Assembly (NCBI GenBank): GCA_026419775.2
Contig: JAOPGA020000310.1
Location: 1 to 48,159 of the forward strand
Direction: 5' to 3'
Source: Acrasis kona
Lineage: Eukaryota; Heterolobosea; Eutetramitea; Acrasida; Acrasidae
DNA: 48,159 nucleotides
Shown piece after piece: positions 41,404 through 48,159 of the stretch. Position 1 is the stretch's first letter; every line of letters begins with the position of its first letter. The notes under the pieces were generated by a model that searched no databases, was not told the DNA's origin, and saw nothing but the letters and a program-made list of their open reading frames with translations. The position numbers and the translations under genes were made by a program.

Positions 41404-42180
41404 ATGCCCTTCAAATTTGACTCAAACAAACAAAAACAGTCACAAATGGCCAATGAGTATCGTATGGACTTGCTATCTCCAGTACAAAAACCACGGAGGG
41501 TTTGTTGTACTTCAAGATGTTGTTGTTATTTCCTCCTGTTTTTGATACCAATCCTCATCATTTTAGGAGTTGGTGTTGCTCTTATTATTTATTACTGCTA
41601 CCCAAGACCTGTTAGTGGGAACAGTGAAATCAAGAACATTAGACCAACATTGAGCCTCCAACAAGATATGGCCATCAATATTGTGATGGACTTGTACCTC
41701 ACAATTAACAATACAAACTATTTGAGTATTGGGATGTCAGACCTTGATTTGGAGATATACTATTGGTGTAGCAGCTGCTATAGTGGACAGATCCCGAACT
41801 CTCAACCTAACGCACCAGATGATGGAAGTGCAGATATTGGAAATGTGCATTCTAACAGCATTATAAACTTCTCGGCAAGATCGATTACAACATCAGATCC
41901 CATTACAGTAACATTGTATGGATCGAAACTGAGTCCTGTTGATTACCAGCATCTACTTGATGATTGCAGTGCGATTGGATCACAAGAGATAGCGTTGCAC
42001 ATCTACGGAACTACCTACTCCTATCTCAATGGTCACAGAATTCCTTATACCGTTCGTATTAACAAAACAACAAAGTCACATTGTTGCATAGGAGTTGGTT
42101 GCATTTCATCCAACTCACCAAGTACATCTACACAGCCAAGTTCACAAGCCCCATCGTCACTTCCATCAAGTGAATTTTAA
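41404..42180 (+). CDS. LEA_2 (NDR1/HIN1-like) single-pass membrane protein
   Basis: Single exon, 258 aa. A cytosolic N-terminus (MPFKFDSNKQKQ, LLSPVQKPRR) leads into a Cys-rich juxtamembrane patch (VCCTSRCCCYF), suitable for palmitoylation. One long membrane helix follows (LLFLIPILIILGVGVALIIY). The extracytoplasmic part reads like a LEA_2 beta-sandwich: MAINIVMDLYLTINNTNYLS, IGMSDLDLEIYYWC, IINFSARSITTSD, ALHIYGTTYSY. The C-terminus is Ser/Pro-rich. LEA_2 proteins are membrane-associated and often stress-related. The stop lies in TTTTAATAAAAT, overlapping a poly(A) signal. Confidence 0.85.
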   Translation: MPFKFDSNKQKQSQMANEYRMDLLSPVQKPRRVCCTSRCCCYFLLFLIPILIILGVGVALIIYYCYPRPVSGNSEIKNIRPTLSLQQDMAINIVMDLYLTINNTNYLSIGMSDLDLEIYYWCSSCYSGQIPNSQPNAPDDGSADIGNVHSNSIINFSARSITTSDPITVTLYGSKLSPVDYQHLLDDCSAIGSQEIALHIYGTTYSYLNGHRIPYTVRINKTTKSHCCIGVGCISSNSPSTSTQPSSQAPSSLPSSEF

Positions 42181-43430
42181 TAAAATACTAATTACTTCTA
42201 ATGGTTTGTACAAATGTCATTTAAATGATAAATGGGGTGACGAAATTCAAATCAGCGACTTGGCTTTTCAATTATGTCTCGATGGTAAGTGTTCAAGATG
42301 CAAAAATAAAATCTCAAATCAGAGAAGTTTATAGAGGACGATTTTGATTCTATCGACTTTAAACGTTGACATATCCGTTGATAACAGCTTCAATCTGATT
42401 CATCCCATCTTTGATTGATGATCCAAGTATTCGTGATGGAACGTTCGGATTACCAAAATGAAAACATTGACGATTTCATAACGCAACACCATACATCTCA
42501 TTCAACATTTCACATGATGGAAGAAATGGAACAACACATACCCAATGACAATCATAATCACGAAGAATGCTTGTGGAATATCGTTGAAAACATTGTTTGT
42601 GAAAACATTCGTGGTATGGAATCCATCACATCCACTCCCTTTCAATCCTCAACCCAACTACTTTACAAAAACTCACAAACGAACTAAACGAACCTGACTC
42701 TGGTTTGATTCTAGATGATGTGAAGCAAATTGAACGTAAGCATTATTACCCCATTCCATTCTAATCACACACACAGTACCTCAAGTTCAAAAAGTCCATT
42801 CTAACAGGCAGGAACCTACGGTTGTAATAATCGGATTGGCAAAGAAGATGAACAACCGGAACAAAATGACATAGACGATGAATTCGTTGTACCTGGGCCT
42901 GGAAGAGAGTTGATAACTCATGGAGCAAGAAAGCACACAAAGCGAGGAAGAGAAAGGATCACAACAAGAACACTTTGACGCAGTTGAAAAAGACAACAGT
43001 TCTGGTTCTGTAATTACATATCCTCACCTCGGAATATTCTTAACCAATCAGAACGCGTTTAAAAAGTGCAGGAATGTACGTAGGTCATGACAATTATCAT
43101 CACTTTTTGAACTCCTTATGGATGCAATGACCATAACATCAAGATTCACTACATATAGGGAAATAATATGTATTTATAACGGTGCGCCGGGTTGTGTCAT
43201 AAAAACTATACTTGTGGTTAGAACGATGTCTTTTATAACAGAACTAGTATTTTACTGCCCATAACAATTATTATGCTTGTGTACAGAAAAGGATTTTTTT
43301 ACTTTCTTCAACTTAAATTTATGTTGAAGTTGATTACACTACCGCTCTTTGGGTTTGATTCACGCGACTGTTCTTCTTCCTCGTCATCATCGACATTTAC
43401 TACTTGATTATTTTTTTTCCAACCACCAAC
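42181..43430. other. region with decayed coding fragments, no intact gene
   Basis: Several forward fragments look coding but do not connect. These include GLYKCHLNDKWGDEIQISDL (about 42205-42285, then a GTAAGT), MEEMEQHIPNDNHNHEECLW (about 42515-42610), LTNELNEPDSGLILDDVKQI (about 42670-42735, then GTAAGC), and GTYGCNNRIGKEDEQPEQND (about 42810-42870) with a basic tail ending near 42978. The pattern of fragments each followed by donor-like GTAAG suggests a multi-exon gene in decay. A reverse-strand frame at about 43430..43309, continuous with the element's inverted repeat, reads NNQVVNVDDDEEEEQSRESN and ends INFNINLS-stop. Confidence 0.35.
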
Positions 43431-43432
43431 TA

Positions 43433-43498
43433 TTGTCAATTTCCAATAACCTTTGCCCTTTTTTCTTCTGCTTCGACTTGTTTAACTCCGCATTGCTC
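43433..43498 (+). repeat. left terminal inverted repeat (outer 66 bp)
   Basis: Exact reverse complement of 44423-44488. Confidence 0.9.
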
Positions 43499-43569
43499 CT
43501 GCTTTATTAATAACTGCTCGATTGTGTTTTGTCTTAATTAATGATGTCTTTGCTCAAACCTGTCAAAAA

Positions 43570-43694
43570 GATTCTTGCTCCGATGAATTTATTCTTGCTT
43601 TGACGGATTGATTCTTGCTTTGACAAACTTTATTCTTGCTCCAAATAACTTTATTCTTGCTTCGACAAACTTTATCTTCGCTCCAACAAACTTT
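43570..43694. repeat. subterminal ~21-bp tandem repeat, left array (about 6 copies)
   Basis: Degenerate unit ATTCTTGCTTTGACAAACTTT, in the orientation opposite to the right array. Confidence 0.9.
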
Positions 43695-43703
43695 ATTTAC
43701 GAC

Positions 43704-43985
43704 ATGCCACCAAGGAAATCTAACACGACACTTTCTAAACAGAGGAAAGAGAAGGACAAGATTGCAAAGGTCCAGCTTTCAAACTATTTTAATAAGATAG
43801 CCCAACCAGTATTATGTCAACGTTATACCTTGACATCAATAGCACTGTACATCGTGAAGTTCTTCACTGAATGTTTTTCGAAATCAGATTTGTTTGAAGA
43901 ACACAATTTTACTTTTTATAGCACCACAACCAGCCAGACCACTCGTCATTCTTCCTTGTCTTTTAATAATTTTGCTCCCCATTAG
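43704..43985 (+). other. short frame inside the inverted-repeat element
   Basis: From ATG 43704 a 93-codon frame starts MPPRKSNTTLSKQRKEKDKI (very basic) and continues with VQLSNYFNKIAQPVL, ending FNNFAPH-stop. The basic start looks like a real N-terminus, but the second half overlaps the antisense of the transposase remnant. Possibly an accessory-protein remnant. Confidence 0.25.
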
Positions 43986-44170
43986 CACATTTATATACTT
44001 TTATACTGTTGGTTTTGTTAGACCCAGTCTTTTCATAATGTCTGTTTGTCTAACCCCTGAGCTGAACAGATTCCAAATTTGCACAATAATACTCTCTGGT
44101 AATGTTGAACCATTAATGTAAACATGTTGTGACTTTGATGTGGGGCAGGTAACCATTTGTATAAATGAGA

Positions 44171-44361
44171 GAACAAAGTCTGTTGAAGCAAGAATAAAGT
44201 TTGTCAAAGCAAGAACAAAGTTTGCTGAAGCAAGAATAAAGTTATTTGGAGCAAGAATAAAGTTTGTCAAAGCAAGAATCGATCTGTCGGAGCAAGAATA
44301 AAGTCTGTTGGAGCAAGAATCAATCCGTCAAAGCAAGAATAAATTCATCGGAGCAAGAATC
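44171..44361. repeat. subterminal ~21-bp tandem repeat, right array (about 9 copies)
   Basis: Same unit as the left array in inverse orientation (AAAGTTTGTCAAAGCAAGAAT), with more copies than on the left. Confidence 0.9.
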
Positions 44362-44422
44362 TTTTTGACAGGTTTGAGCAAAGATAAAACTAATCAAGAC
44401 ACACAAATTTAAAAATACAATC

Positions 44423-44488
44423 GAGCAATGCGGAGTTAAACAAGTCGAAGCAGAAGAAAAAAGGGCAAAGGTTATTGGAAATTGACAA
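44423..44488 (-). repeat. right terminal inverted repeat (outer 66 bp)
   Basis: Exact reverse complement of 43433-43498; TA follows at 44489-44490. Confidence 0.9.
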
Positions 44489-44728
44489 TATGATCCCAAA
44501 ACTATTGATGAAAATCAACTGCTCGAGATGTTAAACAAAAACAACAAACTCCAAGGCGTTGCAGACGCGATGAAGTCGGCAGGCATTGATGGCGAGGGAT
44601 TTGTCGGATTGAAAAAGATTGATTTCGGAATTCAAAATGACATTAAAATTGATCTTAATGTCAACGTTAGAGGAATCCTACGCAACTTTGCAAGGGAAAA
44701 TTTCGGAATTGAACAATACTTGGAATAA
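44489..44728 (+). pseudogene. C-terminal fragment of a SAM-like-domain protein
   Basis: The open frame begins exactly at the transposon's right TA (YDPKTIDENQLLEMLNKNNK) and continues VADAMKSAGIDGEGFVGLKK, KIDLNVNVRGILRNFARENF to the stop at 44726-44728. The helix pattern with 'AGIDGEGF..L' resembles the second half of a SAM domain. No start codon or upstream part remains next to it, so the element or a deletion seems to have removed the 5' part. Confidence 0.45.
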
Positions 44729-44828
44729 AAGATGTTGGGATATAAAATAAGTTTATTGTTATGGGTGATTTTGAACTCTGATTACAGAATTAACGTCTTT
44801 AAACCTACAAAGAACCAATGTAACCCGC

Positions 44829-45535
44829 ATGGAATCAGGTAGATATGTAGTCGGGAATCCTTTTGTGCCTCGACTGATTAGCTATATATTAAGACCAGTT
44901 GCTGCTGTCAAAGAATTTACATTGTACGATGAGCGTGTCATCATCATGCAACAGAGGCAGAGTTCAAACAGCCATTGCAGTAAATGCGATCCTGTCTACA
45001 AGGAGATACATTATGTAAATGCATTCAAAATCGCTTTGGATAAACTACCCGAAAAGGGAGTACTGCAAATTAGTATATGTCTATCACAACGCTGATTTCA
45101 ACAAGCTGCAAATCCATTTTGAAGACGAAGTTGTTGATGTACATTTGAAGCTTTCTTTGACTCCACAGGAAGTTCATAGCAAACATTCAAACAATTTCAA
45201 GATGGAGAGATCACAGATTCTCAGAGTGAAGTTGGTCAGCAGCAACAGACTCAACATGTTATTGTAGTGGGTGGTGGAGGTCAGAGTGAAGGTGCTGTGC
45301 AGCAAACTCCAGAGCAGAAGAAGGCGTATGAGGAGTTAATCAAGTTGGACGAGAATGGTTTGGGAGGTTGGTTAAGGCAGAGGAAGTTGAATGAAGAAGC
45401 CATTCGAGCATTGTTCGATCAAGGTTACGACGGTGCAGGTTTTTCAGTCGTCAGTGAGGGATAAGCAATGAAGATGTCTGGTACAAAGAGATATTACTTG
45501 CCGAAATAAATGTGTATTTTTTTGAAATGCCATAG
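44829..45535 (+). pseudogene. SAM-like-domain protein gene with three frame breaks
   Basis: Starting at ATG 44829 (MESGRYVVGNPFVPRLISYI), the protein-like reading shifts near 45060-45075 (into KLVYVYHNADFNKLQIHFED), near 45195-45205 (into QDGEITDSQSEVGQQQQTQH) and near 45458-45462 (into NEDVWYKEILLAEINVYFFE), ending at TAG 45533-45535. The C-terminal part (GLGGWLRQRKLNEEAIRALF, then DQGYDGAGFSVVSE) looks like a SAM domain, linked by a Gln/Gly-rich spacer to an N-terminal domain with two Cys (NSHCSKCDP). No GT-AG intron explains the shifts. This is a decayed gene, probably related to the fragment just upstream. Confidence 0.55.
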
Positions 45536-45846
45536 TAGAGGGTTTTATAACAACAGTAATAGTATTCCTGCCTACATACCATTTTCATATGGATTAATCG
45601 GGACCATGAATTTTTTATAAATTTATCACAGCACAACCATGGGATTACCATGAATTTTTTATGGAAGCTGATTGTCGTTACAAAAAATATGGAACTAGCA
45701 AGTCTACACTCACATTTATTACCCTCTTCGCATAAGAACTGGGATGTACTTGGCTTAATAAAACTATTAACGTAGTTTATCCTTTGGATGTGCTTGATTA
45801 CATATTGTTTGTCGTTTGTTCTAAAAAATAATTTTTTTAAAAGTGA
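45536..45846. other. intergenic region, short direct repeat
   Basis: CCATGAATTTTTTAT occurs at about 45604-45618 and again at 45649-45663. A reverse frame here is Cys/Tyr/Lys-rich and unconvincing. Confidence 0.35.
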
Positions 45847-45928
45847 AGCCAACAATGAGGATTGAAATCATGATCTTTCGCTTACAAGGCGAACGCTTTA
45901 TAATCAAAAACCACTAAGCTATGCTGGC
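45847..45928 (-). tRNA. tRNA-Thr (UGU)-like gene with enlarged D-loop
   Basis: Acceptor GCCAGCA pairs TGTTGGC (one G-U). The anticodon arm TTCGC-CTTGTAA-GCGAA is perfect, with anticodon TGT. The T-arm ATGAT-TTCAATC-CTCAT lacks the conserved last stem pair (position 53-61). The D-arm GCTT...AAGC holds about 17 loop bases, roughly 9 more than expected, placed after GTGGTT as in the tRNA-Ser(GCU). A TTTT tract lies downstream on the minus strand. It may be a functional tRNA with a D-loop intron or a mild pseudogene. Confidence 0.6.
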
Positions 45929-46071
45929 TTGTAAGTGATATATCTATATTATAAATATGAACTTTATTAATAATATCGACCGCGACTTTAGGAAACAAAC
46001 TCTTTCATATTAGTATTGGATGTTGTTTCAAAACATAAACATACACTTGTGTGTCGCCTGTTCTATATAAG

Positions 46072-46454
46072 AAACGCGCCCCAAATCATTTAGATTAATA
46101 ACCATCCTCCCAGTTTTATACAGACTCGTCATGAACGTGATCAATGGCCGTATTCAGTTTGTATCACAAAAATACAAAGTGATTGCGTCACACCAACGTG
46201 GCTTTCGTAAAAAAGCGAGATGTGCAGATTTAGCTCACAAAATGCAATCTATTCTTAACAACGCTAGAAGAAATAAATCCCCACTATATGGTGTGCTTAT
46301 CGATTTCGAAGATGCTTACCCTAGTGTTGACCACAATATGTTGTTTGAAATACTCAATTGCCTCGGTTTCCCTGAAAACTTCATTAGTATCCTTGAAAGA
46401 CTATATGCTAATCAAAAAATCCAAGTGCTCACTAAGGCGTTTCGTATGTCGTGA
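46072..46454 (+). pseudogene. non-LTR retrotransposon reverse transcriptase fragment
   Basis: An open frame from about 46072 reads RPKSFRLITILPVLYRLVMN, then HQRGFRKKARCADLAHKMQS, then LYGVLIDFEDAYPSVDHNML and FISILERLYANQKIQVL. This matches reverse-transcriptase motifs 1 through A of LINE-type elements, including the first catalytic Asp. The downstream motifs (including the YADD box) are missing; the frame stops at 46454 and is followed by unrelated sequence. It is a 5'- and 3'-truncated copy. Confidence 0.8.
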
Positions 46455-46598
46455 TATTAAGGCCAATTTCCTGCTGCAATGCCTAATAAACTCTGAGGAA
46501 CTCAAGGTTTATAGAATTTTTGCTGAAACGAAGGAAATTTTGCGAAAACGTGCGGAAATTATTGACTGCGGGTATTGGAGATTGAACATCATCTTTAT

Positions 46599-47333
46599 TT
46601 ATTTATTGTAAATGTTTGGGCGGACTGGCATAATGAACATGTTCACCAGACCGGCTGCCACCGTCCATATTTGATGGTGCTCTTGTTGAACTTTAAGTAT
46701 AAGTTCTATATATATACCTACACACCTTCCACTTTTTAATGTACATGATGGCATTCTCAACAATGATCCGAATGTTTTTAAACTCAGCATTAAACTTGAC
46801 CTCTTTTTCCGAAAGCTTAACCGTGCTATCTGGATAAGGAAATGCAACTCTTGGGTACTCCTTTTGTAAGCCTCTATATCCGAGATCGACGGCTATCCAT
46901 TCCTTTGTTGTTAATTCTTTGTAGATTTTGTTCTCTTCTAGGTCAATCACATTTTTATCGTTCATTGACCCGTTATAAGATGGGCTCACATAATAAATGT
47001 AGCCAGTTGGGGAGCATGCAATAAGTATTGTGAAAGTGTGTTTGGATTTCTTCCCTACAGTTGGTTAGCAATATGAAATTATAGATTAATACCTGAAAAA
47101 AGGGACCGCTCAGTTGATCTATGTCTTGGTTTGTTTACTCCTTGCTCTGTACCATCAAGCACAAATGTAATTAAAGCACCCCGTAGGAAAGCTCCATTCT
47201 CCTTCCGTAAATCAAATTCTGGTATATGTATTTTTGGGTCAAAGTAATTGAACAGAACTTGAAGAGTAGCCTTGTTATACTTACGAAACGCCTTAAGTAA
47301 TCCGACGAAAAAGACGTTCAAAAATAAATCTAC
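46599..47333 (-). CDS. PIF/Harbinger-type DDE transposase, 5'-truncated, with spliceosomal introns
   Basis: Three segments join in phase: 47333..47093, 47054..46722 and 46690..46599, with introns of 38 and 31 nt; 221 aa. The catalytic triad is visible: Asp in FVLDGTEQGVNKP, Asp in EWIAVDLGYRGLQKE, Glu in IIVENAIMYIKKWK. Family context blocks SLFSGKKSKHTF and SYNGSMNDKNVIDLEENKIY are present. The first exon begins at an acceptor-like ACAGCAG (47334-47340) with no room for an upstream exon, because the next gene starts 34 bp away on the other strand. The N-terminal part and any DNA-binding domain are therefore lost. The remaining frame is uninterrupted. Confidence 0.82.
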
Positions 47334-47367
47334 CTGCTGTGTTAAAAATTAAACCGAAGTTGACAAC

Positions 47368-48159
47368 ATGATGGTCAATGAGTCTTTCATGAAAAACTCA
47401 TTCGTAAAGACTTTTCATGCGAGAGACCCAGTGCGCCCAGAGAATTCTTTCTTTGTTGACCCAAGTGAGTGGAACTCCAATCACCTCCTTCCTGTTATCG
47501 AAAGAGGAGGACATGTTATACTTTTGGCACCAAGTTCAAGCGGTAAAACAACAAGAGTCTTGTCTCTAAAAGATCAATTAAACGCCACAGGCAAATATTA
47601 TTGCATCTACATTGTCGCATCATCCATGGCCTTAACGAATAATATTTTCGAGAATTTTACAAGTCAAGTTAACGAACAACTTCGTCAAATAGTTATTGGA
47701 TACCAGAAACAAGACTTTAAAAAATACGAAGATGTTTACAAAGAATTTGATACTTCCGGGAAGCGGTTGGTTCTTTTATTTGATGAGATTGACGCTATAG
47801 GAGCTCCTGGATTCGACAAGAAACAGCGGCAGGAGTTTCTTACCGCAATCAGAGTGGAAAGGGATAAGAACAGAGGAGGTCACAAGACATTCCTTTTATC
47901 TTCGTTTATCATATCAAACGTTTTTGGACCATACCTGATCGAAACAGTTGGAAGTTCCCCATACAATGTCAATGATGTAAAATTCGCACCATTCTTCTCA
48001 TTAGATGATACGAAAGACCTATTCAAACAATATCAAGACTACAACAAAATTACGGATTTTGATGACAAAATTATAGATTCAACATTCGAATTCACTGGTG
48101 GTGCACCAGGTTTGACTTGTATCATGGGGGAACTGTTGGATAAGTATCGTATTCGTGAG
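47368..48159 (+). CDS. STAND-like P-loop NTPase, N-terminal part (runs off the window)
   Basis: Open from ATG 47368 to the window end (264 codons, no stop). Walker A is LLLAPSSSGKTTR (residues about 53-65) and Walker B is LVLLFDEIDAIG. A sensor-like HKTFLLSSFIIS and a winged-helix approach (FFSLDDTKDLFKQY, FEFTGGAPGLTCIMGELL) follow. The layout matches AAA/STAND-type ATPases found in expanded families of fungi and protists, including Crinkler-like proteins and NLR-like receptors. Effector or sensor domains would lie beyond the edge. Its start is head-to-head with the truncated transposase. Confidence 0.75.
   Translation, partial: MMVNESFMKNSFVKTFHARDPVRPENSFFVDPSEWNSNHLLPVIERGGHVILLAPSSSGKTTRVLSLKDQLNATGKYYCIYIVASSMALTNNIFENFTSQVNEQLRQIVIGYQKQDFKKYEDVYKEFDTSGKRLVLLFDEIDAIGAPGFDKKQRQEFLTAIRVERDKNRGGHKTFLLSSFIISNVFGPYLIETVGSSPYNVNDVKFAPFFSLDDTKDLFKQYQDYNKITDFDDKIIDSTFEFTGGAPGLTCIMGELLDKYRIRE

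Larger units (their letters stand above)
43433..44488. mobile_element. TA-flanked inverted-repeat DNA transposon (Tc1/mariner-type remnant or foldback)
   Basis: The outer 66 bp at 43433-43498 and 44423-44488 are exact inverted copies (ends TTGTCAATTTCC / GGAAATTGACAA). Similarity continues inward to about 43620 and 44300, through the shared CAAACCTGTCAAAAAGATTC and a 21-bp repeat array. TA dinucleotides flank both ends (43431-43432, 44489-44490), the target-site signature of Tc1/mariner elements. The inside carries on the minus strand a short frame (44142..44001) with a helix-turn-helix-like block (LPESIIVQIWNLFSSGVRQT, DIMKRLGLTKPTV) that resembles the N-terminal recognition domain of a Tc1-type transposase and then stops. 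No DDE domain is present, so the 1056-bp element is non-autonomous. Confidence 0.75.

Noticed and set aside
45451-45855. Reverse frame of 134 codons
   Set aside because: Overlaps the SAM-like pseudogene end and the tRNA-Thr-like gene; low-complexity composition without any recognisable domain.
1-48159. CRISPR arrays, bacterial operons, ribosomal binding sites, rRNA
   Set aside because: Introns, poly(A) signals and gene content show a eukaryotic nuclear region; no such features were found.

Overview
This window is nuclear DNA of a gene-dense, AT-rich microbial eukaryote. About twenty protein genes lie on both strands. They carry very short GT-AG introns (31-44 nt in every case I could phase), very short 3' ends with AATAAA signals often overlapping the stop codon, and spliceosomal introns even inside a transposase. 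The gene set (Ku80 with a C-terminal arm, NAF1, GID8, an ATG11/FIP200-like scaffold, a heterotrimeric G-alpha, a CHASE-PAS receptor, a MAPK, an LRR/IQ protein of the LRRIQ3 type, ZSWIM7/SWS1, LEA_2, GCPII) suits a free-living amoeboid or amoeboflagellate protist. A heterolobosean (Naegleria/Acrasis type) is my best guess, from general gene style only.

Layout. 0.1-7.97 kb: a multi-pass membrane protein, an arrestin-C-like protein, a CHASE-PAS receptor without an output domain, NAF1, and a mitochondrial RCC1-like protein. 8.2-11.3 kb: a decayed island with a frameshifted RNase H domain, a protein with a 21-bp tandem repeat, and two degraded or incomplete genes. 11.6-14.75 kb: GID8 converging on Ku80. 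15.0-15.4 kb: two opposed tRNA-Ser genes. 16.4-39.7 kb: housekeeping and signalling core (ATG11-like, small hypothetical, MAPK, LRR/IQ giant, G-alpha, U-box/WD40, GDPD, F-box/LRR, DHHC, ZSWIM7, a helical-repeat protein, GCPII). 39.9-42.2 kb: an acylated-type repeat protein, a truncated SPX gene and a LEA_2 membrane protein. 42.2-48.16 kb: an accessory, mobile-element-rich end with a TA-flanked inverted-repeat element, decayed SAM-like genes, a tRNA-Thr-like gene, a non-LTR reverse transcriptase fragment, a PIF/Harbinger-type DDE transposase and the start of a STAND-like P-loop NTPase running off the edge.

Functional threads: G-alpha, CHASE-PAS receptor, MAPK and arrestin-like protein suggest environmental signalling. 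Ku80 and ZSWIM7 represent end joining and homologous recombination. GID8, U-box/WD40 and F-box/LRR are ubiquitin-ligase parts. The ATG11-like protein is an autophagy scaffold.

The most unusual signals are: D-loop insertions in two of three tRNAs, with an insertion-free tRNA-Ser 214 bp away as internal control; stop codons embedded in AATAAA signals that face each other in convergent genes; 3n stop-free mini-introns that hide inside open frames; single-base frame breaks in otherwise intact conserved genes (ATG11-like, GCPII); a G-alpha without its receptor-contact tail; and the composite mobile island at the right end. Splice structures were deduced by hand from phase and family conservation and have not been tested against transcripts.
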